The notes under the pieces: generated by a model | The model's input: the letters and a program-made list of their open reading frames with translations, nothing else | Database searches by the model: none | What the model was told of the DNA's origin: nothing | Program-made: the position numbers and the translations under genes | Part shown: one piece after another, positions 55,101-58,530 of the stretch | Numbering within the stretch: the first letter of the stretch is position 1 | How the letters are laid out: each line of letters begins with the position of its first letter | Source of the DNA: Legionella spiritensis | GTDB taxonomy: Bacteria > Pseudomonadota > Gammaproteobacteria > Legionellales > Legionellaceae | Length of the DNA stretch: 64,000 nt | Direction: 5' to 3' | Assembly (NCBI RefSeq): GCF_900186965.1 | Contig: NZ_LT906457.1 | Coordinates: 1,328,501 to 1,392,500, forward strand

Positions 55101-56914
55101 GCATGGGCACTCGGTATTTTTTCCTGTTTGGCAAGTCGCTCGGCTATGAACCGGCTCAACCGTCCCACTGTGTTTTTGCGGCTCAGATCGGAAAATTGAC
55201 AATGAATTCCAAAATGCTTTTGAATCATGGTCACTAATGTCATCAACATCAGTGAGTTTAAGCCTAATTCAAAAAAAGTGTGGTTTCGTGCGATTTTTCC
55301 AATGGGTAATAACGACTGGCATGCTGAAATCAGGTAATCGGTGATCGGATTTCCTTCGGCAACAGTTGCCTCCTCGACCACTCTATCCATTGATTGCAGG
55401 GCGCGCCTGTCTATTTTACCATTGGCAAGCCGTTTGAATGCTTTAACTGCTTTAAAGATGCTTGGGATCTGATATTGCGGCAATGAACGGGCAAGATGTT
55501 CCCGGAGTTGGACAAAATCTGCAATGTTATCCTCGAAGCATACATAGGCTTTTAAATGTTCGATATCATTATGTTTATTTAAAACAACAACGGCTTGTTT
55601 GACACCCGGATGGTTATTGAGCAAGGCTTCAATGCTGGACAATTCAATACGATTGCCATAAATACTGACCTGGGTATCAGCCCTTCCCAGATGAATGAGC
55701 GCCTTATTTTCATTCAAGCGCACCAAGTCTCCAGTGTTATAAATGCGTGAATACCAGAGAGACTCCTGGTGTTCTTCATAAAATGGATTGGGTTTAAACT
55801 TTTGCCTGGTCAGGCGGTCATTATTCAGATAACCGGGCGACAAACCCTTGCCGGACAGCCATAATATTCCCCGCTCACCGGGATTCACCGGTTTCATATC
55901 ACTATCCAGGATATAAACGCGGGTGTTATGTATAGGCTTCCCAACAGGGATCATCGTTTCCCTGGTATCGATAGTACCAATCTCATGAAAAATGCAAGAG
56001 GTGTATTCACTTGACCCATATCTATTGATAAGCGTCGTTTGGGGGAGGGCTTGTTGTATCCGTAAAGCGAGTTTTGTCGATAAACCTTCGCCGCTGATTT
56101 CCAGGTGTTTGAGTGCGGGTAGCCTGTCTTTCAGGCAGGGACTGTAATCCAGGATCACCTGCAACTGGGAAGGAACGAGAACCAGGCGTGTGATCCGTTG
56201 GGTTGCTAGAAATTCCAGAAAAAGCTCAGGTTCCAGTTCCAGTTTTGGTGGAACTATTGCTAGTGGCACCCCTTGCAGCAACGGTAAAAAAATCTCTCCG
56301 ATTGAATCCACAAAGTGTACCGGGGCCTTGAGGCAGCAGACATCATCCCGGCTGAATGAATATTGCTGCCACACCCATTCGAGGCGATTTAACAGCGCTT
56401 CCTGAGTGCTGTTAACCCCCTTCGGTTGTCCGGTTGAACCTGAGGTGTAGATTGCATACGCGACAGGATGATATGCTGGTTTGGAAAAACTGGCATGGCA
56501 ACATGCTTCATGGAGGGCATCGAGATCCATCACTGTGAGTGAACCATCGTTTAATTGTTCGTATCCGGTTCCCCTGGTCAACAGCACCTTACTGCCGCTA
56601 TCCTTAACAATACTTCGGATATGACTCATATCGTCGTCCGTATTGAGAGGAATATAAGCACCACCCGCTTTGAGTACGGCCAAACAGGAAACCACAAACT
56701 CGATACTTCTTTCCAATGCAATAGTAACGAATTGCTCCGCTTTGACACCACGCTCCTGTAAATGTCGCGCCAGTAATGTTACGCGGGAGGCCAGTTGTTG
56801 GTAAGAAATGGTTTCCTGGGGTGTTATGAGAGCGACGTTATTACCGTGTTCACTGACTTGTTTATTAAAATAACCGATTATTGAACGCTTTGGAGAAGTA
56901 ATAATTGAATCCAT
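36185..56914 (-). CDS. six-module nonribosomal peptide synthetase, A-T/C-A-T/C-A-MT-T/C-A-T-E/C-A-T/C-A-T-TE
   Basis: 6909 residues in one uninterrupted frame of 20.7 kb. It builds a peptide on phosphopantetheine-bearing T domains in the cytosol. All T domains keep the attachment Ser (about residues 554, 1585, 2981, 4025, 5546, 6605). C-domain HHxxxD motifs are at about 734, 1771, 3178, 4681 and 5736; the second reads HHIITDA instead of HHxxxDG. A-domain A3 motifs are at about 155, 1188, 2250, 3641, 5151 and 6210. One epimerisation domain and a terminal thioesterase (GWSLGG near 6736, ECTHKTM near the end) are present. The absence of an initial C domain makes module 1 the starter, so collinear reading predicts a hexapeptide. 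No phosphopantetheinyl transferase or MbtH-like gene lies in the window. A GGTTCAGGA stretch precedes the ATG. Details per module are in separate entries. Confidence 0.95.
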   Translation of the reverse strand: MDSIITSPKRSIIGYFNKQVSEHGNNVALITPQETISYQQLASRVTLLARHLQERGVKAEQFVTIALERSIEFVVSCLAVLKAGGAYIPLNTDDDMSHIRSIVKDSGSKVLLTRGTGYEQLNDGSLTVMDLDALHEACCHASFSKPAYHPVAYAIYTSGSTGQPKGVNSTQEALLNRLEWVWQQYSFSRDDVCCLKAPVHFVDSIGEIFLPLLQGVPLAIVPPKLELEPELFLEFLATQRITRLVLVPSQLQVILDYSPCLKDRLPALKHLEISGEGLSTKLALRIQQALPQTTLINRYGSSEYTSCIFHEIGTIDTRETMIPVGKPIHNTRVYILDSDMKPVNPGERGILWLSGKGLSPGYLNNDRLTRQKFKPNPFYEEHQESLWYSRIYNTGDLVRLNENKALIHLGRADTQVSIYGNRIELSSIEALLNNHPGVKQAVVVLNKHNDIEHLKAYVCFEDNIADFVQLREHLARSLPQYQIPSIFKAVKAFKRLANGKIDRRALQSMDRVVEEATVAEGNPITDYLISACQSLLPIGKIARNHTFFELGLNSLMLMTLVTMIQKHFGIHCQFSDLSRKNTVGRLSRFIAERLAKQEKIPSAHAVTLQNGKPTIAQMRFWLLENRINGDESPNHIAITLRINGLPDLARLQRCLTAIINDNPALSTNFKYLDNQLKAIAHTLDWHLDVISCDETRLGALLENHIKKRFKLENDYLLRGCLFEIEQDYSVLSIVAHHIIFDGWSQQQFLRLLFNRYNGAEDLAQVPYVEDKKLWPPDTSQLSRFQENLAKISSVHLPVELQKPAVTSVSQYRFKIPADKVIAIGDLAKKNHSTVYLSLLSMFAVFLGRYTQNRDVSLGTVISLRDSNEMGCLINTLPMHIHLAFEQDFATLLADVQARFFDFYPVIEYALDPDSGLSQQQLKAESELNVFFIFEKIHDHQDGDLGGFGCELLYPDQSAPKSSLGLYIEEHQHELNGIFKFDPTLFRTTTIQRIANNFLTLIDSILCARALPLYRHRILQTDDYHKLLYQWNDTSVPKKYKTLSRLLYEIAGQRPSDTAVIDHDGSTYDYAWILQNAETMAGAFIQKKHTPGSVIAVAVDPGIDMIVALFAILKSGSAFVPLDPRHPEKRLQHIITDSKAGILVTEEKYYTFFKKKAARDVQVCTVDVLRNHPHPATTIDHAAIDDTACIIYTSGSTGRPKGVKISHYSICNRLSWMWDAFPFTATDKCSQKTALSFVDSLWEIFGPILGGVPLSIMSQQQRDSIEKTVTKLIRDQSTRLVITPSLLKVILDYLSVNELKLESLRMCVISGENASGTLIPSIKAHLPNARLLNLYGSTEVTADASFYEVSDKDCDASSIPVGRPLDNMQMFVLDEYWQPLPIGVIGELFIAGDGVAGGYLDDALSADKFITREIEPGKPRRLFKTGDLAAWQEDGNVILAGRNDNQIKINGMRIDCHEVEYYLQKHHACVQAIVLPWHQPGFAVLIAFILSPDRHLEPDELRDYLGLHLQDAFIPSYFYVLQSFPETITGKIDRTALLSHHERHISTPQNKPQAIGEMEQLILNFFKDSLPDKNIDVNASFFEHGGSSLSAMALAHRVKSFFDIDVGLSDLFDNASARKFARFISHAKTSTVDMPELLHTQRKGNQFPASGGQRAIWFAANANLDTPWLFNVPFVISLSGKLNIKALETAINRIISENDCYQVNFSLQQGKLYQIISHNHLIIKHIRASSKSELNQQLIEHAKHTFSLEQGLLIAVTLFQLNASRFELLVNHHHIITDACSIGKFLEKLGRYYNLAANDSCEYEHKKTRRIDYIDFSQWHNRLHEEGVFQEQLDYWRTQLTINAASSLRPDRFDNHSVSSHEGARYHQSLSLKNTRALTALAHDNHATPSLVLLTVFKLVLSRFCNSRTVLLGMPAAHRHWPELTDMLGYCINTLPVLTQFNNASHFSEAIAIVKKSMFEALKHQDISLGFVQETLGISSPYKIGFDFNSDNQNYHLDAQDLESKIRYLYLDTAQYDLTLFVNKTDSGLDYSFEYKTALYSEAFIHQLARYFNDLIQHVLRHGSSSPVLHYLPADEEKLLLQQGSIKGKHYPTTGRFFNDFIQVARQYPERIAIHSGQRDLTYAGLMKAIDEIAHRLCAQLPLASTKKQPVIATCLPQNTDWLTAILAIWKIGACYLPLNATFPTKRIAAMNQTVLPDLIITDSQLLNKHHEAFGDSPALVIDKAKEANQSALWNFASGKKKKPYAYIIFTSGTTGTPKAVPVFEEAFLNTAYAQIEAFRVNDQSRILQFANCSFDASLSEIATALLCGASLCVIPDPLRKDADALLDYINREGIDIATIPPVMLSMMPKDKSLGLKTLVVAGESCPADVFYHWSRERHFINAYGPTEVTICASLKEVDSQTLPSCIGKPLNRIQLYVLDSSQNLVPRGAEGELYIGGPQLADGYLSQGEDNRHFCSVQIAGIKKKLYRSGDYVRWLMNGDLEFIGRVDRQMSYHGVRIEPREIEQRLEELSFVRQCVVSLEGNEHLVAFIEPDKPATGQHDELEFWPSVAEFFIYDEFLYSVMTNDLKRNYFYQNALNDLAKDKLVLDIGTGKDAILARLALDAGAKKVYAIEYLQETYQAAKRTLENLNLTNRIILIHGDSRQVSLPEPVDIIVSEIVGAIGGSEGAAVILDDAKKRHLKPGGVLIPDKAITKIAAVSLPDEFLNNPGFAPLAADYADKIINDHNVGFMPRICIKNIRPQHLISEATTFELLAFNQDPASSGTHQAAIRVTRDAPFSGFIAWLNLYDHNNGSIDILQDTHCWLPVYFPAFEDNLILRKQDLIDIRCEYRLCDNGLNPDYRIHAVIWRNHRKISTYSYDSLHFHPADSAHPFYKKLFVDNQAIISKALSATQYQSLIKHQLVLHFPDFMRPRHTILLDRFPLNASGKIDRHQLSKIFAEKCRDSRDYEAPVTALERQLQEVWSRLLSQKDIGRNVSFFHLGGDSITAISLVSELQGSGMNLSVRDLYAYPSIATLALKIEETSRHTKPGSGNVSAMYTSPESGLYPLNPLQQDMLTAYRWYPDSDLYINQVYWLTTIEDMDSYQQAWQILIAETECLRLSYVWDEQGICGQIINSAPMLNWDIADWSNLSEEKQQSRLKSCLAKDRKQGFDLALPAPMRVRCFLLGGQRAYVLWTHHHIILDGWSLPLLLKRLDEIYHDRLFSFERQRTSGPQFSRYLEWLRARDRDAAVTFWKSQLGEISRATPLHFCRQSLSGYDITSSQSILSTRLPDVKTHEIEFFAKTHGITINTILQMAWAITLMYYSDEDVVMFGTTVSGRDIDLHQAAEIPGMMIGTVPILANTANYPSLLDGLYHLQKTIHNAQTHAHIGLGDIKRAIGWADSSPLFHSLFVFENYPSGINHGFHVDEKTNFPLVISLIHQDCLQVELTYADNYFAPAMMNRLLARYCKTLGLITRSPNNSINELTLITDEEIALLKRWNTTRVKTPDTTIPHLFETACHHHPNRIALEHGELSLTYEVFNQRSDALCRRLGHQYKTIFGSSFTPETIIAVYLDRGVDLFISILAILKAGGCYLPLDKNYPRSRNEFIIKDSAPAFIMTNQALAPDVSEHTLLLVDLETDTEDASVKPPVITTNNLAYIIYTSGSTGTPNGVMIEHKGVVNLALNTAKALKVDSNSRLLQLNSPCFDTSVQEWSLALLNGATLVIPTKDEMPPSKKIGELILEKFITHLNAPPYVISSTDYQRYPSLKVIISGGDICHPSLVDKWAGDYYFVNDYGPTETTICVSMTRCLPGKKPTIGSPHPNTRFYVLNTRGQLAPIGTIGELYIAGVGMARGYLNRPHLNESRFLTNTFEDTDVNADYKTLYRTGDLVRWTDEGKLEYIGRIDSQLKIRGYRIEPVEIENCLLTHKNIKNCVVIADGKESQRLSIFIERLDSNASTIEECRRYMQNRLPTFMLPNHFVMVDELPLLPNAKIDRKALFKQLNNIVPVDSHERTLNQEQKALMDAFTQALNYKEITLDSHFYTIGGDSINAIQVSAIMQQKGYHLTPNMLYEFPTIKALAQQLEKHKNSKALARIPQGNIELSPIQHWFFGRELANQHHYNQAVMLEYDGTFQKDCVLKTIKALEERYDSLRLRFKRCRNRWTQYYHQDVSGLSTIAFHDLSDVSPEEQAKTIDKISTRSHTMLNIEHGPMMSVLCFTGLHTSRDQLFWSCHHLLCDTVTWHLLLNDFKKIYLALSQGKTTANYPNRSSYADWVNALKKYARENACPNQMPYWLEVVKSIQPIAYDYNACEFYQSDSRSLVTSLSHQETRELLTCANQYLGTRPQELIITALRLAVYQWRGLDELSITMEGHGREPICDTIDIHNIAGWFTTLFPVHFKQSPTQSALPLILDTKNHLRRIPDKGLGYGALLYLLPDNQTKKLRQANMPNLSFNYMGVMDNQVHQDQFKIIETKSDDWVACENRSDYPLAINCYVINNQFKLQLGYSSKHFKKASIQTLLKKMAQGLKDVLSCAREQYKVVHAASDFPLLTLSQATVNVLSQDSEIESIYPLTPLQQGLYFHSRANVDPYVSQLCWQVRKGISLNLLKNAWAALVKNNPVLRTAFHQLSDGQLIQVVHRFKELHWQVLDWSNLDENSYQYKLTELLTQDKGNGFDLTKAGCMRFFIIKARDGKHLCIWSHHHIILDGWSVGLLLQQLDDCYQTLAPGKSLHAARPQPVRFEDYVAWYINQPRQQALNYWKNLLKGYQEPATLLIHRYLGKAPITSHRALQFSQQITHACQAFCKQTTITMNTLLHSALGLILAKYSRRKDIVFGMTISGRTIELQGAETITGLLINSIPVRMRLTDDVSVTDVIHSLHRQIHESQKYACIGLTDIQHAINWQSEKPIFNYLSVLENYPHHESHLFEHCTVKEETHYPLSFVFEDQNDLKVTAIFDEHCFSGSLIESMLTHLQCCLMEMTRKPDAAIATIDILPRNERDKILHTFNQPIHDKIANEANIISTFERISKKYPHNLALCHQQTSLTYAQLSEQITRFSNYTLYCLQESGVVIDSGSPVPLLLNKGIQQIIAIFAVLKLGCAYVPVDPDLPQARINTILSDINSKLLIHDEANAQKASVTAKGCCINIDKEWHVSTRHNLKLRPLTKNNLAYIIFTSGTTGKPKGIMIEHRSVLNYVEWMANALSLNASDRFMQFANYGFDASVWEIFVPLLTGARLFIPGEKELQDFRSLVAWMKIKDITIAQFVPSLFPVFLEIKEFSNLVNLRYLCAGGEKLSYDAVKSILKKLDLEIINLYGPTEVTIDATYKRINRDNFLELDHIPIGKPLANYQVIILDQYHQLCPPGVPGELCVSGLGLARGYYRQEQLTNNVFISNPYSGNTTGSGTRLYKTGDLASWSADGDIYYSGREDSQVKLRGYRIELDEIKERILEIRQIRQAEVLCMDKPDQSLVAFCSVRAYGAEDGLSTETLVQQHLATSLPSYMIPTKVIEIEHFPLNANDKIDYTKLKALYQSSSGVPQHSLRIHDQFIAENLSLIWKRIFNVDEISPDSHFYHLGGHSLKAMQLVLGIEEQLGIFCHTSMILQNPKFIDLVAAVSAGKLLPGKTLNFNALNGNTSELSSEQKRIWFLSNISDNISRSYNMILSYQIIGELDIGRLEHAFRRLINNHPILRARFSQIDGKIVQHSTQDIEPLLNVMPVKDAGEVDRQIQKIINHPFDLTSRCWNVLLLKRTKKDHIMIITIHHILGDGWSLKLMMDDIACYYNKQQVDIAGNPYHYGHYIAWQKQFLESAEAKKQRQYWLEKLKNYERLSLPYDKDSPDFTEFSCNTFHFYLGNKRLKALHKLAEQEQCTPFMVVYGLLNILLYKITQQVDIVIGLPITQRVIPDTDKIIGCLLNTLVLRNQFSADDRFCDFLGTSRKVCLEAYENQLFPFEKVVTDVEHDRDPLRNPIFQVILNWFSDDEVATLSLDGLDVKPYKIAHPYAKFDISFSFTHKEDRLGVTMDYNRSLFSYDFMREVKRSLLNIIDSALSNPDIRLADIPLLKDSQQSSLLPLHATAPEFTLPAGDLFDVFQHQALKYPDKIAVVHNTASITYAELHEKSLALSANITNHGKIIAIVLERGTTLINALLAVLASDNAFVIIDPHQMPVARIDKIVRQCDINTIITSTEHLARLSSLKADPCRLINIDTCKTSDAPPPARGRPQSLSCEKMAYVISTSGTTSEPKMIAISHKNLLNHLLWRQTVFHLSARDVVLQKTSATFDASIWEFFLPLFLGAKCVIADEQHMLQFETLFDIIEDNAVTIAQFSPSVLELLLQSPHAKRLNGLTHLCIGGEVFTRRLHAKCRAVYHGNLYNLYGPAETTIDASYQIVDTKKQNRDIPIGKAISNVALYIVDSNRKLLPKGYIGELAISGCAVGLGYVNDPKLSNEKFIDNPFYQSGQPEIFSRLYLSGDLARMNKDGTIQFIGRRDRQIKFHGIRIDLTQIEYYLTQHPTVCEARVILFKQENSSHLAAFLMGYDGNMPAYDYWQRYLTNYLPAYMCPAYFLTIDEIPLTSNGKTDEHALRQRISQYLSEKTPRQDQQEQENESVLQLRKIWQETLNHAQFGNEDNFFHVGGDSILSVQLVDRINQIFGTAFSITWTFTYNTIFRQAASIPLERHRSYMPVVRLNEIHGNKKLFFIHSGVGGAEVYVNLAKYLDSFEAYGIEPYNFYHSEAMIEDIGELADYYLGLIKKCQPSGPYQLAGWSLGGLLAFEVAYRLQKLGDEVEQVFLLDSFHYDKSSLQQITRFYSENQSNNNLLSELLHESRLPDKYRQRLATLMLNNCKMLHGYTPGKISARVVLFKAMHNEYFDAGLYPQKYIDAIMNLYAKPDNGWHQKARHLDIHQLECTHKTMINKEHARNIARLIDATNQSTLAARIR
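40145..43384 (-). other. NRPS module 5 (C-A-T), Gln/Glu-like pocket DAWQCGLIDK
   Basis: C domain about 4530-4965 begins IYPLTPLQQGLYF, the form typical after an epimerisation domain (D-to-L condensing type), with HHHIILDGWS. A domain about 4985-5485 with intact TSGTTGKPKG. T domain LGGHSL near 5546. The pocket D-A-W-Q-C-G-L-I-D-K is one residue from DAWQFGLIDK, which I recall for Gln in Pseudomonas lipopeptide synthetases. Gln or Glu is the best guess. Confidence 0.6.
43385..47824 (-). other. NRPS module 4 (C-A-T-E), epimerised polar residue; pocket DTQNIGDICK
   Basis: C domain about 3045-3470 (HHHIILDGWS), A domain about 3490-3975, T domain IGGDSI near 4025, then an epimerisation domain about 4075-4500 with HHLLCDTVTW, EGHGRE, NIAGWFTTLFPV, DKGLGYG and LSFNYMG. 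The residue should therefore become D. Pocket D-T-Q-N-I-G-D-I-C-K matches no code I know; Asp at 322 would suit a cationic or amide side chain. The A3 motif reads STGTPNGV, with Asn for the usual Lys. Confidence 0.68.
47825..52024 (-). other. NRPS module 3 (C-A-MT-T), predicted Tyr/Phe-like residue, methylated
   Basis: C domain about 1640-2070 with HHHIITDAC (Gly of HHxxxDG replaced by Ala), A domain from about 2090 interrupted after its a8 region by a methyltransferase, the A-domain C-terminal lobe near 2925 (FPLNASGKIDR), and T domain FFHLGGDSI near 2981. Pocket D-A-S-T-V-A-A-I-C-K, from CSFDASLSEI, IATIPP, LVVAGE and NAYGPTEVTIC. This differs by Ile/Val from DASTVAAVCK, a code reported for Tyr. 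Phe remains possible. Confidence 0.62.
48320..49290 (-). other. PRMT-like methyltransferase domain embedded in NRPS module 3
   Basis: About residues 2545-2865. The S-adenosylmethionine-binding motif is VLDIGTGKDAILARLALDAG, followed by KKVYAIEYL, GDSRQVSLPEPVDIIVSEIV, and a C-terminal beta-rich part. SEIVGAIGGSE has two Glu nine residues apart, the same spacing as the double-E loop SEWMGYxLxxE of protein arginine methyltransferases, which binds the guanidinium. The A/G-KKV-x-A-IE strand also follows the PRMT pattern. Usual NRPS N-methyltransferases lack this loop. The nitrogen, oxygen or carbon it methylates cannot be told from sequence. Confidence 0.72.
52025..55114 (-). other. NRPS module 2 (C-A-T), predicted beta-alanine
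   Basis: C domain about 610-1030 (VAHHIIFDGWS), A domain about 1045-1540, T domain FFEHGGSSL near 1585. Pocket residues from SFVDSLWEIF, LVITPS, MCVISGE and LNLYGSTEVTAD give V-D-W-V-V-S-L-A-D-K. From memory, the reported beta-alanine code of bleomycin synthetase is VDWVISLADK, a single Val/Ile difference. This is the most secure substrate assignment of the six. Confidence 0.72.
55115..56914 (-). other. NRPS module 1 (A-T), starter; unusual pocket VDGVESRSCK
   Basis: Adenylation domain about residues 15-510 with an intact YTSGSTGQPKG, then a carrier domain with FFELGLNSL (LGLNS in place of the usual LGGxS). Aligning by eye to PheA, the pocket is V-D-G-V-E-S-R-S-C-K. The Asp moved from position 235 to 236, with Val before it, is also seen in module 2 and in beta-amino-acid-activating domains. 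Glu at 299 and Arg at 322 suggest a charged substrate. Not matched to a known code; a beta-amino acid with an extra charged group is a guess. Confidence 0.6.
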
Positions 56915-57150
56915 AATCCTGAACCTGTCATCCCTGTTATGCCGCTGTCCCTTGATCTAACATGGTTATCGTTGTGTATGGTATCATCATTTTAAGGGGT
57001 AAAGGTAGAGAAAGGCGGGCCAATTAAAAAGCCGGATGTTTCCGTGTGACGAACACGGCAAACCGGGGTAACAAGCGGTCAAAAGCTTTAATCAAAATGA
57101 CTGTAATCTGGAATCTGACTGTCCCTTCCCGGCATTTTTCTTTCCGTCCT

Positions 57151-57390
57151 GGCTCTGTGAACAAAAATGTCGTGCCACCATTTTTTACAAAAGAGCGGTA
57201 GTCGTAAGGAGGCGGGCTTGTGTATTGCGGGATTGATGTGTCAATATTGTCCAATGAGGGCGGGTTGGCGACTAAATGAGCGTTATTCCCGCATTACGGC
57301 TTTGCCTTCATGACGGGCTACAGTATTTATTATTGTTGCAGAACAAGAGTCTCTTTGCTTTCGCCCGGTAATATAGTTAGTTCAAAGAAC
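57151..57390. repeat. MITE-like palindromic repeat, copy E (diverged, with an internal insertion)
   Basis: Left end GGCTCTGTGAACAAAAATGT is well preserved; the core GGTAGTCGTAAGGAGGCGGG ... GCCTTCATGACGGGCTACAG is interrupted by about 40 extra bases around 57245-57280; the right end TTAGTTCAAAGAAC is degraded. Together with the stretch 56915-57150, where only the NRPS promoter region is expected and no boxes were recognised, it fills the gap before the next gene. Confidence 0.75.
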
Positions 57391-57414
57391 TTTGAAGCAT
57401 TTAAATGAGGTGAC

Positions 57415-57492
57415 ATGATGACATATAAAATAGTGCGTACCAGGCTAAAAAAATATCGTGATGATAAACACATCGCCAGCAAAAGAGCGTGA
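57415..57492 (+). CDS. 25-residue basic peptide coupled to the next gene
   Basis: MMTYKIVRTRLKKYRDDKHI then ASKRA. A GAGGTG ribosome site stands just before two consecutive ATGs (57415 and 57418). The TGA stop overlaps the GTG start of the downstream gene (GTGA), a standard coupling arrangement. Strongly basic (9 Lys/Arg). Too short to assign; it may be a leader peptide or a small regulatory or nucleic-acid-binding peptide. The evidence is arrangement only. Confidence 0.45.
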   Translation: MMTYKIVRTRLKKYRDDKHIASKRA

Positions 57493-57725
57493 CCACCTTG
57501 GAGTCGTGTTTAAGTCCTGAGGAGAAACAGTTGCTTCATCTCATAGATGAGCAGGTCGGTGTGCTTCTAAAACGGAAGGCGTCCGAGCTTGCCATTATTG
57601 AGGCGTTAAAGGATTTTATTCCGGAAGTCAGGTGTCTTATGGACACCTGCTTCGAGAAGGAACTGGCGCTCTATTATTTTAAATACCGGCATTTTGCCTG
57701 GTTTGCCAGGCTGCTCGGTCGTTAA
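57489..57725 (+). CDS. small protein of unknown function, 78 residues
   Basis: Starts at a GTG that overlaps the stop of the preceding 25-residue frame. Mostly helical, beginning LSPEEKQLLHLIDEQVGVLL, with two Cys (RCLMDTC) and an aromatic, basic C-terminus (YYFKYRHFAWFARLLGR). No family recognised. It converges on the cold-shock gene with six bases between stops. Confidence 0.5.
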   Translation: MTTLESCLSPEEKQLLHLIDEQVGVLLKRKASELAIIEALKDFIPEVRCLMDTCFEKELALYYFKYRHFAWFARLLGR

Positions 57726-57731
57726 AGGGCG

Positions 57732-57938
57732 TTACACCACTTCCACTTCTTCAGCCTGCGGGCCTTTAGCACCCTGGGTCGCTTTAAACAGAACTGGTGT
57801 GCCTTCCTGCAAGGTTTTAAAGCCCTGGCTGAGAATAGCGCTAAAATGAACAAAGTAATCGCGACCTTCAGCCTCAATGAAGCCAAAGCCTTTATCGTCT
57901 TTAAACCACTTGACGGTTCCCCGGATTTTTTCTGACAT
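57732..57938 (-). CDS. cold-shock domain protein (CspA family)
   Basis: 68 residues, one OB-fold cold-shock domain and nothing else. RNP1 KGFGFI (16-21) and RNP2 as FVHFSAI (29-35) bind single-stranded nucleic acid. GTVKWF at residues 7-12 is the usual first strand. Such proteins melt RNA secondary structure and act as translation or antitermination factors. The upstream gap is long enough for the leader typical of csp mRNAs, and TTGACA lies on the minus strand at 58073-58078, but no matching -10 was found at standard spacing. Which member of the family it is cannot be told. Confidence 0.95.
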   Translation of the reverse strand: MSEKIRGTVKWFKDDKGFGFIEAEGRDYFVHFSAILSQGFKTLQEGTPVLFKATQGAKGPQAEEVEVV

Positions 57939-58136
57939 GGTGTTTCGTTCCCTGTTGATAAACGTTTAGTGTAACCGATTTTAAAAAAAGAAAAAACCTT
58001 AATAAAGGCATTAAATAGGGATGCCTGAAGAAAGTGTGCCTGGGTTTTGATGACTGGACATTTTTTTATTAGTGTCAAGACTGTTTTTTTATTTCCTTTC
58101 TGATATTCTTACAGGGCATAAGGTATAATCCTCTCC

Positions 58137-58156
58137 AATCCACAATCTGTGGATAT
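58137..58156. promoter_or_regulatory. palindromic DnaA-box pair (imperfect)
   Basis: AATCCACA and TGTGGATAT face each other across three bases. Each matches the DnaA 9-mer TTATCCACA with one or two mismatches. 110 bases from a perfect pair of the same kind. Adjacent DNA is AT-rich. Confidence 0.5.
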
Positions 58157-58263
58157 TTTTTTTAAACACCCCGTGTTTTTTTCAATGCTTCTATTCGTTT
58201 CAGTGCGATAATCCAGAGCTGGCCTGGCTTTCAAGGTTGTTTTCTGAATCAGGAGTAAAAATC

Positions 58264-58290
58264 GGTTATCCACAAATTCTGTGGATAACC
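58264..58290. promoter_or_regulatory. palindromic pair of perfect DnaA boxes
   Basis: TTATCCACA at 58266-58274 and its inverse TGTGGATAA at 58280-58288, both identical to the strong E. coli DnaA box, with five bases between them and two more paired bases on each side. They lie in a 592-base gene-free gap (57939-58530). No dnaA, dnaN or other origin gene is nearby, so a DnaA-titrating or regulatory site is as likely as an origin. Confidence 0.6.
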
Positions 58291-58530
58291 TTGTGTATAC
58301 GCTGTCAATCCCGTTGATTTGTCTAGGAGTTTCAGGAGTGTTCACGGTTCGTTCAGCGTGACTCCATGTTTTTAGTCAGCGTGGTCCGGGTGCCGGTATT
58401 AATTCAGTTCAGTCAATAAACTGCGTGATGAAAAAATGAGTGCTTGAAAGGCCTTTCGCATTTTCATATTACCTCGGACCATAGTATCCAGTGCTGTATT
58501 AATGGTTAGATGACGTGCTATATAAGAACA

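Noticed and set aside
37000-56500. Many 60-120-residue frames on the plus strand across the NRPS
   Set aside because: All are antisense shadows of one long intact frame; none has a ribosome site with family resemblance.
57722-58078. 118-residue minus-strand frame over the cold-shock gene
   Set aside because: It is the shifted frame of the clear cold-shock protein and carries no motif.
58109-58345. 78-residue minus-strand frame over the DnaA boxes
   Set aside because: Low-complexity translation of a non-coding gap with no family resemblance or ribosome site.
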